64,000 nt of DNA. Origin: G965222335 sp965222335. GTDB lineage: Bacteria > Pseudomonadota > Gammaproteobacteria > Pseudomonadales > Halieaceae. The stretch spans positions 930,001-994,000 of the forward strand of contig OZ244944.1 of assembly GCA_965222335.1 (NCBI GenBank), in the 5' to 3' direction. The position numbers and the translations under genes were made by a program. Positions 35,150-43,639 of this stretch are shown piece by piece (within the stretch, counting starts at the first letter, position 1; each line of letters opens with the position of its first letter). The notes under the pieces were generated by a model, which searched no databases, was not told the origin of the DNA, and was given only the letters and a program-made list of their open reading frames with translations.

Positions 35150-36700
35150 ATGAGCCAGTCAAACAATCTGGACGTCGTTCCAAGTGCCGGCGTGCTTTGC
35201 GGCCCGGCAACGCCTCGTTCACGGATATTGATGAAATCGGCCAGAAGAATGATTGCGAATCTGGCCGTTGCCACTGCGTTCATGGGTGTTGCGGTCAGCG
35301 CGCAGACCGTCCAGGCGGTCCCGCCTAAGGAAGCCATCGCCGAGCAGGCCTATATTTACGGCCTCCAACAGGCGATTTATTACGGCCAGCGCTGGACCTA
35401 TACCCAGAATGACGTCAAGGACAACATCGTCTATGCAGGCCTGAACCAGTTCTCCTGGGTACGCAAGCAAATCACCCCCGACTACCCGGTGGTTACACCG
35501 AACGCGACGACGCTTTACGGTGCAGGCTTTCTAGACCTTCGCGCAGGTCCGGTCGTCATTGAAGTGCCAGAGATCACTGATCGTTATTTCAGCGTCCAGG
35601 TCATGGATCAGTACGGCATTTTTCGGATGATCGTCGGCTCGCCCTTCAATGGAACGAAGGCGCGCAAATACATCCTGGTGCCGCCGGGTTTTAACGGGAA
35701 TGTCCCCGCCGATTTCCCGACCACTGACATCGTGCAGTGGCCGGCCCTCACCGCTTATGGCGTTGTGCGGATGGCGAACAAGACCGGTACCGATGCCGAG
35801 ATCAAGATCATTAACGGCTATCAGGATCAGGTGACCATCACGCCCCTGGCCGACTGGCTGGCGAATGGCAAACAGGGTATCCCCCAGGCCGACAGAAAAA
35901 TCATCAAGGGCGATTTCCTGATCCCGGATGGCCTGCCCGAATATCAGTTTGGCCAGGTCGACAAACAGACCGCCGAGCAGTACTTCACCCTTCTCAGTGT
36001 CATCCTGAACGATCCGACCATGCCGACGATTAAGGATTCGCTCATGGAGGCCGACATGCTCAAGCAGCTTGCGCTGTTCAATATCGGCAAGGGCCTGAGC
36101 TTCGACTGGGCCAAGCTGACAGCCGACCAGCAAACGGCACTGAAAAAGGGGTTCAAGGCCGGGTTTGACAACGTGCGCAAGACGATGAAGACCAACATGA
36201 TAAACATGAATGGCTGGGGCGTCGTGCGCAATGACGGCGGATTCGAGACCCGCTGGATGGACCGCGCAATCATCGCCGATGCAGCCTGGGCCGCACCGGA
36301 CAAGAACATCTCGCACGGTGGCGCGTTCCTTTTCACCGATTCCGATGGCAAGCCGCTGTCTGGTGCCAACAAATATACGATCACTTTCGACATGAACGAT
36401 CTGCCGCCGGTGACCCAGTTCTGGTCGATTCCGATCTATGACGCCAACGGGTATTTCGTCGCCAACGAGATAAACCGCTACACCGTGAACAGCTTCATGC
36501 TGGAAGCCGGTGATCTTGTGGCCAAGGACGACAAGCTGGTGATTTACGTGCAGAACGAGAAACCGACAGATCCGGATCAGGCCAGGAACTGGCTCCCGGC
36601 ACCGGCCGCAGGGTTCCGCTTCACCTCGCGCTATTACGGCCCTTACGCTCCACTCGTGGACGGCACCTACGACATGCCCAAAGTGGTCAGGGTAGAATAG
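35150..36700 (+). CDS. DUF1254/DUF1214 domain protein, secreted, copy 2
   Basis: A 516-residue paralogue of the preceding gene. An unusually long N-terminal region (about 30 residues) precedes a signal segment (MIANLAVATAFMGVAVSAQ). DUF1254 motifs: AIAEQAYIYGLQQAIYYGQRW, VVTPNATTLYGAGFLDLRAG and VVIEVPEITDRYFSVQVMDQ; the DUF1214 part has TFDMNDLPPVTQFWSIPIYD and ends YYGPYAPLVDGTYDMPKVVR. The strong AAGGAG site supports ATG 35150, although ATG 35233 would give a conventional leader. Its stop codon marks the exact edge of a toxin gene remnant. Confidence 0.87.
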   Translation: MSQSNNLDVVPSAGVLCGPATPRSRILMKSARRMIANLAVATAFMGVAVSAQTVQAVPPKEAIAEQAYIYGLQQAIYYGQRWTYTQNDVKDNIVYAGLNQFSWVRKQITPDYPVVTPNATTLYGAGFLDLRAGPVVIEVPEITDRYFSVQVMDQYGIFRMIVGSPFNGTKARKYILVPPGFNGNVPADFPTTDIVQWPALTAYGVVRMANKTGTDAEIKIINGYQDQVTITPLADWLANGKQGIPQADRKIIKGDFLIPDGLPEYQFGQVDKQTAEQYFTLLSVILNDPTMPTIKDSLMEADMLKQLALFNIGKGLSFDWAKLTADQQTALKKGFKAGFDNVRKTMKTNMINMNGWGVVRNDGGFETRWMDRAIIADAAWAAPDKNISHGGAFLFTDSDGKPLSGANKYTITFDMNDLPPVTQFWSIPIYDANGYFVANEINRYTVNSFMLEAGDLVAKDDKLVIYVQNEKPTDPDQARNWLPAPAAGFRFTSRYYGPYAPLVDGTYDMPKVVRVE

Positions 36701-36812
36701 GCGCCACCACGGCAGATCCATTTCCGCAATGTCCATAGCAGAGTCCAAGGCAGCCAACTGGTCGCGCAGCTAGCCCTCATGGTCGGAATTGATGCACCGG
36801 GTATTGTTGCCA
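36701..36812 (-). pseudogene. HigB/RelE-type toxin remnant
   Basis: The minus strand reads GNNTRCINSDHEG, a TAG, then LRDQLAALDSAMDIAEMDLP and WWRL. This matches the middle of HigB-family toxins (G-I-x-x-x-H-x-x-x-LR-x-x-L-x-x-LD-x-A then DM-x-x-P-x-W-x-L). The downstream HPLKG and NWR parts are missing because homology stops at the stop codon of the neighbouring DUF1254 gene. The in-frame TAG (36770-36772) and truncation make it non-functional; no antitoxin was seen. Confidence 0.6.
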
Positions 36813-36884
36813 CCGCTGCTGAAGCCACCGGTCGTGGAAGAGCTATGGTGTACACGTCTTAACGTCTCGAGTAATCTGGCCCGC

Positions 36885-37913
36885 GTGAATACAGAGAGTG
36901 AGAAAAATTTTTCAGTCGGCGACTCTCTCTATTCCGGCGTGCTCGAACGACTGAAATCCGACACGCAACTGGCGATCCTGACGATGTTCGGCGTCGTGGG
37001 TTCCCTGGCGATCGGACCGTTCGTCGTCTACCGCTGGATGCAGGGAGATACCGCAGAGGCACTGCTTGATGCCCTGATTGTCGCGACGATGTTGGGCAGC
37101 GTCGCCTATGCCTGGAAAACCGGTCGCAGCGCTTTTTCCGGCAACATTGTCTCCATTTTACTTGCGGCCGGCGCCCTGGCTCTGATTCTTGCCTCCGGGT
37201 TCTCCTATCTCTGGTTGTTCTCGCTGATGATCGCCATTTTCCTGATGGCCAGCAGCAGGGTGAGCATCGCGCTTTCCCTGCTGTTTGTCGTTGCTGTTGG
37301 CAGCTCCGGGGAGGTGTTCAACGACGCTGTGGAACGCTTCACGTTCCTCGCGGTGGCGATTCAGGTCGCCGTGTTCTCGTTTGTGTTCGCATGGCGAACC
37401 TCCCACCAGCATCGTCAGCTCGACGCGATGGCCAATCATGATCCGCTCACCGGGGCCGGCAATCGGCGCGCTCTACGCCGCGAAATCAACGCGCGGATCA
37501 AAGCCGCCAGGAACACTGGCGAGTGTGCCGCGGTGGCGCTCATCGACCTCGATCATTTCAAGCAAATAAACGACCGCGACGGCCACGATGCGGGTGACAA
37601 GGTACTGGTCGATCTCGCGGAAATCGCAAAAGACACCATGCGCGCCTGCGACGGCTTCTATCGGTATGGCGGCGAAGAATTCGTGCTGGTGATGCCAGAT
37701 ACACCGCCGCCGGGTATTGAGCCTGCCCTCGAAAAGTTGCAGGCAGCCATCCGTGAAAGACTGCGTGGCCCTGGCGGGAGCGTGACCGTCTCCATCGGGG
37801 CGGCGGGCCTCAATCCCACCGACGACCCGGTCGCATGGTTGTCACGTGCCGACCGGGCGCTCTATGCGGCGAAGTCCGCGGGCCGGAACCGCCTCTGCAT
37901 TGGGACTGATTGA
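36885..37913 (+). CDS. GGDEF domain diguanylate cyclase with membrane sensor
   Basis: A roughly 342-residue inner-membrane protein. Five or six hydrophobic segments (about residues 23-160) are followed by a cytoplasmic GGDEF domain: NHDPLTGAGNRRAL, LIDLDHFKQINDRDGHDAGD, and the active-site loop YRYGGEEFVLVMP (GGEEF, catalytically competent type), ending with RADRALYAAKSAGRNR. It would make cyclic-di-GMP from GTP. No RxxD product-inhibition site stands out. GTG at 36885 is my choice because it excludes the toxin-remnant DNA; ATG 36792 is in frame. No strong ribosome site is visible for either. Confidence 0.85.
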   Translation: MNTESEKNFSVGDSLYSGVLERLKSDTQLAILTMFGVVGSLAIGPFVVYRWMQGDTAEALLDALIVATMLGSVAYAWKTGRSAFSGNIVSILLAAGALALILASGFSYLWLFSLMIAIFLMASSRVSIALSLLFVVAVGSSGEVFNDAVERFTFLAVAIQVAVFSFVFAWRTSHQHRQLDAMANHDPLTGAGNRRALRREINARIKAARNTGECAAVALIDLDHFKQINDRDGHDAGDKVLVDLAEIAKDTMRACDGFYRYGGEEFVLVMPDTPPPGIEPALEKLQAAIRERLRGPGGSVTVSIGAAGLNPTDDPVAWLSRADRALYAAKSAGRNRLCIGTD

Positions 37914-38091
37914 CCGCGGTGGCTTGGGTCGGTCGCGGTGGATATCTGCAGATGCGAGCGGGATTGCGCAGTTTGTGTCGAAGAGGTTTGGGGTTTCTGA
38001 GCGCTTGGCCCCAGATTACTCCCAATCCGCATCAGACATTGACCTGAATATTTTAAAATCAATGGCTTGAGCTTGTGGTGCTAGAGTGCCG
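37914..38091. other. Intergenic region, nothing recognised
   Basis: Spacer between the GGDEF gene and the tRNA-associated repeats. It contains a short AT palindrome (ATTTTAAAAT near 38050) but no convincing gene. Confidence 0.45.
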
Positions 38092-38300
38092 CGAGGGATG
38101 GATCAGAACGCCTTTGGGGCGTTCTGACCCCTCGGCCGGGGTCGCGCACGACCTTCGCCGCTGACGCGGCTCGTCTCAAACTCGCCCCGGGGGCGAGGGA
38201 TGAACCAGAACGGCCTGTGGGCCGTTCTGGCCCTGCGGGCTTCGCCGCCTCTGGCGGCTCGTTGCAAATTGCTCGCGCAATTTGTCGAACGGGGTTCTCA
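38092..38300. repeat. Two diverged GC-rich stem-loop repeat units beside tRNA-Ser
   Basis: Two tandem units of about 100 bases each start with GCGAGGGATG, then carry a hairpin (CAGAACGCC-TTT-GGGGCGTTCTG in the first, CAGAACGGCC-TGTG-GGCCGTTCTG in the second), then CTTCGCCG...GGCGGCTCG. The opening GCGAGGGAT also occurs in the T-arm strand of the adjacent tRNA-Ser, so the units may derive from tRNA 3' ends. They explain several spurious ORFs here. Confidence 0.6.
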
Positions 38301-38320
38301 TCCAAATCCCGCTACTCCCC

Positions 38321-38364
38321 ATAAACAAAAAGGGCCACCCATGCGGGTGGCCCTTTTTGTTTAT
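38321..38364 (-). terminator. Intrinsic terminator of tRNA-Ser (perfect 20-bp stem)
   Basis: The arms 38321-38340 and 38345-38364 are perfectly complementary around an ATGC loop, with GGGCCACCC as the GC core and A5/T5 runs on both sides, so it can act on either strand. Its outer edge touches the last base of the tRNA CCA end. Confidence 0.85.
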
Positions 38365-38453
38365 GGCGGAGAGCGAGGGATTCGAACCCTCGATAGGGGT
38401 TAACCTATACACCCTTAGCAGGGGTGCGCCTTCAGCCACTCGGCCAGCTCTCC
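38364..38453 (-). tRNA. tRNA-Ser (anticodon GCU)
   Basis: The minus strand folds as a 90-base class II tRNA. The acceptor GGAGAGC pairs with GCTCTCC, followed by discriminator G and encoded CCA. The anticodon loop CTGCTAA gives GCU, reading AGC and AGU. A long variable arm (GGTGTATAGGTTAACCCC region) is typical of tRNA-Ser, and the T-arm GAGGGTTCGAATCCCTC is canonical. The location beside csrA and lysC is the usual gammaproteobacterial one. Confidence 0.95.
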
Positions 38454-38514
38454 AAAACTCTGAATTGTTCGAGGATTTCTAACAGCCTGCTCGGCATCGA
38501 GCCTCGCAGCCTGT

Positions 38515-38624
38515 CAGGGGTGCGCGTTACTCGTCGCTGCGCTCCTCGCCCCTCCGGGGTCGCCGTGCCGGCGCTCCCTTCGCTTGCTACGCAAGCTACG
38601 GGTCAGCCACTCGGCCAGCTCTCC
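38515..38624 (-). pseudogene. Broken second copy of the tRNA-Ser 5' half
   Basis: A 28-base exact repeat of the tRNA 5' end and its upstream flank (TCAGCCACTCGGCCAGCTCT, continuing CCAAAACT) lies at 38603-38630. A second matching block, CAGGGGTGCGC, is at 38515-38525. Between them about 77 bases of GC-rich stem-loop sequence are inserted where the intact gene has three bases. The 3' half of the tRNA is absent. Confidence 0.65.
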
Positions 38625-38723
38625 AAAACTGATTGTGTCGAGGATCTTCAGTCGCAAAAAGACCCTGCCAACTCAGGCGCGGCATGATACCACAGTGACT
38701 GTAAAATCAAAGGGTTGGGATAC

Positions 38724-38930
38724 TCAGGAGGGTGTTTCTTCCTCCCCACTGTCCGGGACACTGTCGTCGCCGTCGTGGATGCGGTTGTAGATTTCCTCGC
38801 GATGGACGGCCACGTCGCGTGGCGCGTTGACGCCGATCCGGACCTGGTTACCCTTGACGCCCAGCACGGTCACGGTGATTTCTTCACCAACCATGAGCGA
38901 CTCACCCACCCTGCGTGTCAAGATCAGCAT
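38724..38930 (-). CDS. csrA: Carbon storage regulator CsrA
   Basis: A 68-residue RNA-binding homodimer subunit that binds ANGGA sites in leaders and represses or stabilises mRNAs controlling carbon storage, motility and biofilm. The sequence MLILTRRVGESLMVGEEITV with VLGVKGNQVRIGVNAPRDVAVHREEI is almost the textbook CsrA, including the RNA-contacting N-terminal strand and the VHREEI segment. The start at 38930 has GGAGAAGGA upstream; the 17-codon extension in frame is not part of the family. It lies downstream of lysC, as in other gammaproteobacteria. Confidence 0.97.
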   Translation of the reverse strand: MLILTRRVGESLMVGEEITVTVLGVKGNQVRIGVNAPRDVAVHREEIYNRIHDGDDSVPDSGEEETPS

Positions 38931-39095
38931 AAGTTCCTTCTCCTCCGCCTCATGCCTGTAGCCTGAACAAACACTCGACATTGAATCCCGACGATCCTCG
39001 CAGGATTGAACGGCGCCCGCCGTACTTAACTAGTTCTAGTCTACTTTAGGCGAATTGCCAATCGCACCCGCAATGGCCTGTGCCCGCCCAGGGAC

Positions 39096-40337
39096 TTAGG
39101 CAGCAGATTCGTCAGTGGGTTCCTTGCCGAGGCCGAAGGAGGAATGCAGGGAGCGTACGGCCAGTTCGAGGAACTTCTCCTCGATGATCACGGAAATCTT
39201 GATCTCCGAGGTAGTGATCATCTGGATATTGATGCCGACCTCGGCCAGGGCCGCGAACATCTGGCTGGCGACCCCGGCGTGGGAGCGCATGCCCACGCCC
39301 ACCACCGAGACCTTGGCAATCTTGTTGTCGGTGCGGACTTCCTCGGCCTTGAGCTCTTCGGCGACCTGGGCGAGCACTTCTTCGGCCCGGGCGAGGTCGC
39401 CGCGACCCACGGTGAAGGTAAAGTCGGTGGTGTTGTCGCCGGCGACGTTCTGCACGATCACGTCCACCTCGATATTGGCTTTACCAATCGGCCCGAGGAT
39501 CTTATGGGCCACGCCGGGCATGTCGGGCACACCCAGCACTGTAAGCTTGGCCTCGTCGCGGTTAAACGCGATGCCGGCGATAGTCGGGGCTTCCATTTGT
39601 AGATCGTCCTCCAGCGTAATCAGGGTACCGGGGCCTTCCTCGAAACTGTGCAACACCCGCAGGGGCACGCTGTATTTGCCTGCGAATTCCACCGCGCGGA
39701 TCTGCAGCACCTTGGAACCCATACTGGCCATTTCCAGCATTTCCTCAAAGGTAATGCGATCCAGCCGGCGGGCGCCATCCACCACTCTCGGGTCGGTGGT
39801 GTACACGCCATCCACGTCAGTATAGATCTGGCACTCGTCGGCTTTCAGGGCAGCGGCCAGGGCTACCGCCGTGGTGTCGGAACCGCCGCGGCCCAGAGTG
39901 GTGATATTGCCGTGCTCGTCCACGCCCTGGAAACCGGCGACCACGACCACATAGCCCTCGTCGAGGTCCGCGTGCAGGCGCTCATCGTCAATGTCCAGAA
40001 TCCGCGCCTTGGTATGGGCGTTGTCCGTGAGGATGCGCACCTGGCTGCCGTTGTAGCTCTTGGCTTTCACCTTGCGCTTGTTCAGGGCCATCGCCAGCAG
40101 GGCGGTGGTCACCTGCTCGCCGGTGGATACCAGGACGTCGAGCTCCCGGGGCACCGGCCGGGGCTGGATTTGCTCAGCCAGGGCAATCAGGCGGTTGGTC
40201 TCGCCGCTCATCGCCGACACCACGACCACGACCTCGTGGCCTTCACCGTGGAAGCGCGCGACCTTGTCCGCCACCTGCTCGATGCGCTCGATGCTACCGA
40301 CGGAGGTGCCGCCGAATTTCTGTACGATCAGGCTCAT
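39096..40337 (-). CDS. lysC: Aspartate kinase
   Basis: A 413-residue aspartokinase that phosphorylates L-aspartate, the first step to lysine, threonine, methionine and diaminopimelate. N-terminal kinase motif VQKFGGTSVGSIERI, then FQGVDEHGNITTLGRGGSDT and the paired ACT domains from about residue 265 (LTVLGVPDMPGVAHKILGPI and VSVVGVGMRSHAGVASQMFA). This is the single-domain, feedback-regulated type of length about 410. It sits between alaS and csrA, the conserved order. Confidence 0.96.
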   Translation of the reverse strand: MSLIVQKFGGTSVGSIERIEQVADKVARFHGEGHEVVVVVSAMSGETNRLIALAEQIQPRPVPRELDVLVSTGEQVTTALLAMALNKRKVKAKSYNGSQVRILTDNAHTKARILDIDDERLHADLDEGYVVVVAGFQGVDEHGNITTLGRGGSDTTAVALAAALKADECQIYTDVDGVYTTDPRVVDGARRLDRITFEEMLEMASMGSKVLQIRAVEFAGKYSVPLRVLHSFEEGPGTLITLEDDLQMEAPTIAGIAFNRDEAKLTVLGVPDMPGVAHKILGPIGKANIEVDVIVQNVAGDNTTDFTFTVGRGDLARAEEVLAQVAEELKAEEVRTDNKIAKVSVVGVGMRSHAGVASQMFAALAEVGINIQMITTSEIKISVIIEEKFLELAVRSLHSSFGLGKEPTDESAA

Positions 40338-40414
40338 GGGTGCGCGCGGGGCCCTGTGTTTATTGCCAAAGGGGCGCCATTAAACACTATACGGGCGCCC
40401 CTGAAAACCGCGCT

Positions 40415-43015
40415 TCAGCCGAGACGGCCGGCCACCCACTCGGGCACGGCGCGCAGGGTATCGGGCAGGGCCGACACGTTTGAACCGCCGCCCTGGGCCA
40501 TGTCGGGGCGGCCGCCGCCCTTGCCGCCCAGGCGGGTGGCAAATTCCTTCATCAGGTCGCCGGCCTTGACCCGGTCGGTCAGGTCCTTGGTCACCCCCGC
40601 GGCCAGGGCAATCTTGTCGCCATCCACCGCCGCCAGCAGGATCACCCCGCTGCCGAGCTTGTTCTTGCACTGGTCCAGGGTGTCGCGCAGGGTCTTGGCG
40701 TCGCCGCCCTCAACATTGGCCGCGAGGACCTTCACCCCCGCGACCTCCACCGCGCCCGCAGTGAGATCACCGCCGGCGGAGGTGGCAAGTTTCTGTTTGA
40801 GGCGGGCAACCTCTTTCTCCAGCTCGCGCGCCTCGGCGCGCAGGGCGCTGACCCGGCTTGCCACCGCATCGCGGCCGCTCTTGACCACCTCGCACACGGC
40901 ATTGAGCTGCGCGTCCAGTTCATCGATCGCCGCCAGGGCCCCGGGGCCGGTGACCGCCTCGATCCGCCGCACCCCGGAGGCCACCCCGGACTCGGCGGTG
41001 ATGCGCAGCAGGCCGATATCCCCGGTGCGCTCCACATGGGTGCCGCCGCAGAGTTCCACCGAGAAGTCGGCCTCGCCCATGCTCAGTACACGCACTTCAT
41101 CGCCGTATTTCTCGTCGAACAGGGCCATTGCGCCCGCGGCCATGGCATCCTCCATGCTCATCAGGCGGGTGGTCACCGGGGTGTTGGCGCGAATCTGGGT
41201 ATTCACCATCTGCTCAATGGCCTTGAGTTCCTCTGCGGACACCGCCTCGAAGTGGGAGAAGTCGAAGCGCAGGCGCTGGGAATCAACCAGCGAGCCCTTC
41301 TGGGCCACGTGCTCGCCCAGTACCTTGCGCAGGGCGGCGTGCAGCAGGTGGGTGGCGGAATGATTCAGGCGGGTGCGCTGGCGCACGCTGTCGTCTACCG
41401 CCGCCTCCAGGGTATCGCCGAGCCTGACGGTGCCCTGCAGGACTTTGACGTGGTGCAGGTGATGACCCTGGCTCTTGGTGGTATCGGTCACTTCAAGGCG
41501 GGCGCCGCGGGCCTCGAGATAACCGGTGTCGCCCACCTGGCCCCCGGACTCACCATAGAAGGGCGTGCGCTCCAGCACTACCACACCCTCGTCTTCACTG
41601 TTCAGGCTCTCGACCTGCTCACCCTCGCGCAGCAGCGCCACCACCCTGCCCTGCCCGGTCAGCGATTCGTAACCGATAAACTCGGTACTGCCTTCCAGGC
41701 GCAGAACGGCGTTGTAGTCCACCTTGAAGCTGCCGCTTTCCTGGGAGCGACTGCGCTGCGCGGCCATGGCCGCCTCGTAGCCGGCGATATCCAGGCTCAG
41801 GCCCCGCTCGCGGGCGATGTCGTTGGTCAGGTCTACCGGGAAGCCGTAGGTGTCGTAGAGCTTGAACACCACCTCCCCCGGGATTTCCTCACCCTGCAGG
41901 CCATCCAGGGCCTCGTTGAGGATCTGCAGGCCGTTATCCAGGGTCTTGGCGAACTGCTCTTCTTCCTGCAGCAGGGCCTTCTCCACCTGTGCCTGGCGCT
42001 TCGCCAGCTCCGGGTAGGCCTCGCCCATCTGCGCGACGAGGGTTGCCACCAGCTTGTGGAAAAAGGGCGCATCGGCGCCCAGCTTGTTGCCGTGGCGCAC
42101 CGCGCGCCGAATGATCCGCCGCAGCACATAGCCACGGCCCTCGTTGCCGGGCATTACCCCGTCCACGATCAGGAAGGCACAGGAGCGGATGTGGTCGGCA
42201 ATCACGTTCAGTGAGGGGTGTTCCAGCTCGGAGACCTCCAGTACCTCCGCCGCCGCGCGGATCAGGGCCCGAAACAGGTCGATCTGGTAGTTGCTGTGCA
42301 CGCCCTGCAGCACCGCGGCCACCCGCTCCAGGCCCATGCCGGTGTCCACCGAGGGCGCGGGCAGGGGGTGCATTTCACCGCTGGCGTCGCGATTGAACTG
42401 CATAAATACGAGGTTCCAGATTTCCACGTAGCGGTCGAGGTCATCGTCTTCGCTGCCGGGGGGACCGCCGGGGACCTCGGGGCCGTGGTCGTAAAAAATC
42501 TCGGAGCAGGGGCCGCAGGGGCCGGTGTCACCCATCTGCCAGAAATTGTCTTCATCCAGGCGCGAGATGCGTTCGCGGGGGAAACCGATGTCCTCTACCC
42601 AGAGTTCCTCGGCCTCGTCGTCGGAGACGTGCACGGTGACCCAGAGGCGCTCCGGCGGCAACTTCATTTCCACCGTCAGGAACTCCCAGGCAAAGCGGAT
42701 CGCCTCGCGCTTGAAGTAGTCCCCGAAGCTGAAGTTGCCCAGCATTTCGAAGAAAGTATGGTGACGCGCGGTATAGCCCACGTTTTCCAGGTCATTGTGC
42801 TTGCCGCCGGCACGCACGCAGCGCTGGCTGCTGGTGGCGCGCTGGTAGGCACGCGGGTCGCTGCCCAGGAAGGTGTCCTTGAACTGGTTCATCCCCGCGT
42901 TGGTGAACAGCAGGGTGGGATCGTTGGCCGGCACCAGCGAACTGCTGGGGACCCGGGTATGACCCTGGCGCTCAAAATAGGCCAGGAAGGCCTCGCGTAT
43001 CTCTACGGTCTTCAT
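40415..43015 (-). CDS. alaS: Alanine-tRNA ligase
   Basis: An 866-residue class II synthetase that charges tRNA-Ala. The N-terminal aminoacylation domain (EAFLAYFERQGHTRVPSSSL, ALFTNAGMNQFKDTFLG-type motif 2) is complete; the editing domain has the zinc/catalytic set HSATH (in NHSATHLLHAALR) and CGGTH; the C-terminal DHHA1-like domain ends GGGRPDMAQGGGSNVSAL. Length and domain order are those of bacterial AlaS. No recX precedes it; the HIT gene lies 31 bases upstream. Confidence 0.97.
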   Translation of the reverse strand: MKTVEIREAFLAYFERQGHTRVPSSSLVPANDPTLLFTNAGMNQFKDTFLGSDPRAYQRATSSQRCVRAGGKHNDLENVGYTARHHTFFEMLGNFSFGDYFKREAIRFAWEFLTVEMKLPPERLWVTVHVSDDEAEELWVEDIGFPRERISRLDEDNFWQMGDTGPCGPCSEIFYDHGPEVPGGPPGSEDDDLDRYVEIWNLVFMQFNRDASGEMHPLPAPSVDTGMGLERVAAVLQGVHSNYQIDLFRALIRAAAEVLEVSELEHPSLNVIADHIRSCAFLIVDGVMPGNEGRGYVLRRIIRRAVRHGNKLGADAPFFHKLVATLVAQMGEAYPELAKRQAQVEKALLQEEEQFAKTLDNGLQILNEALDGLQGEEIPGEVVFKLYDTYGFPVDLTNDIARERGLSLDIAGYEAAMAAQRSRSQESGSFKVDYNAVLRLEGSTEFIGYESLTGQGRVVALLREGEQVESLNSEDEGVVVLERTPFYGESGGQVGDTGYLEARGARLEVTDTTKSQGHHLHHVKVLQGTVRLGDTLEAAVDDSVRQRTRLNHSATHLLHAALRKVLGEHVAQKGSLVDSQRLRFDFSHFEAVSAEELKAIEQMVNTQIRANTPVTTRLMSMEDAMAAGAMALFDEKYGDEVRVLSMGEADFSVELCGGTHVERTGDIGLLRITAESGVASGVRRIEAVTGPGALAAIDELDAQLNAVCEVVKSGRDAVASRVSALRAEARELEKEVARLKQKLATSAGGDLTAGAVEVAGVKVLAANVEGGDAKTLRDTLDQCKNKLGSGVILLAAVDGDKIALAAGVTKDLTDRVKAGDLMKEFATRLGGKGGGRPDMAQGGGSNVSALPDTLRAVPEWVAGRLG

Positions 43016-43046
43016 GCAGTTTCTCGATTGGTCAAAGGTTTAAGGC

Positions 43047-43394
43047 CTACACCACCATGCGGCTTTCGGCGAGGCTCGCGCCCGCCAGGATATGCAGGTG
43101 CAGGTGAAACACGGTCTGTCCCGCGCCGGCGCCGTTGTTCACGATCAGGCGAAAGGCGTCGTCCACCCCCAGCTGGCGCGCGACCTTGCCCGCCGCCAGC
43201 ATCAGGTGCCCCAGCAGTTCCTGGTGGTCTTCCTCGGCATCCGCGAGGCGGGCGATGGGCGTGCGCGGAATCACCAGCACGTGCACCGGCGCCTGGGGAT
43301 TGATGTCGTTGATCGCCACGCAATGCTCGTCCTCGTAGACAAACTCGGTGGGGATTTCGCCATTGACGATCTTGCCAAATATGGTGTCAGACAT
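43047..43394 (-). CDS. hinT: HIT family purine nucleoside phosphoramidase-like protein
   Basis: A 115-residue histidine-triad protein with the active-site HLHLH in GQTVFHLHLHILAG, preceded by the family start TIFGKIVNGEIPTEFVYEDE and HVLVIPRTPI. HinT hydrolyses AMP-lysine-type phosphoramidates and acyl-adenylates. AGGAAA precedes the ATG at 43394. It lies just upstream of alaS, on the same strand, and may be co-transcribed; a role in clearing aminoacyl-adenylates would suit that position (inference). Confidence 0.93.
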   Translation of the reverse strand: MSDTIFGKIVNGEIPTEFVYEDEHCVAINDINPQAPVHVLVIPRTPIARLADAEEDHQELLGHLMLAAGKVARQLGVDDAFRLIVNNGAGAGQTVFHLHLHILAGASLAESRMVV

Positions 43395-43427
43395 TGGGGT
43401 TTTCCTGGTTGTCGGTTGTTGGGCTTT

Positions 43428-43580
43428 GGCCGAATGAATTCGGCCCTACATGCGGCGTCGGGTCTGACTCCCGTAGGGTCGGATTTATTCGACCCCGTCA
43501 CCCCGGTGGTATCCGGCCGAATTAATTCTGCCCTACAGGGGTAGCGGTCTGCGATCGTGTAGGGTCGAATTTATTCGACC
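43428..43580. repeat. Cluster of four GTAGGGTCGAAT-type palindromic repeats
   Basis: Four 22-23-base imperfect palindromes alternate in orientation: GGCCGAATGAATTCGGCCCT (43428-43449), GTAGGGTCGGATTTATTCGA (43473-43495), GGCCGAATTAATTCTGCCCT (43515-43536) and GTAGGGTCGAATTTATTCGA (43559-43580). Each carries GAATNNATTC or a close form and a GTAGGG end. The alternation resembles paired REP/BIME repeats. Confidence 0.78.
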
Positions 43581-43639
43581 GGGCACGTCTGTTCGAAAGC
43601 TCGGCACTGGCCGACGCTCGTTCCCTGTTCCGCCCGCGC

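Noticed and set aside
38081..38482. Several short ORFs around the tRNA-Ser gene
   Set aside because: They are translations of the tRNA, its terminator and the stem-loop repeats, a well-known source of spurious gene calls.
38432..38630. The 28-base tRNA repeat as attL/attR of an integrated element
   Set aside because: The repeats are only about 170 bases apart, involve the tRNA 5' end rather than the 3' end, and no integrase lies nearby.
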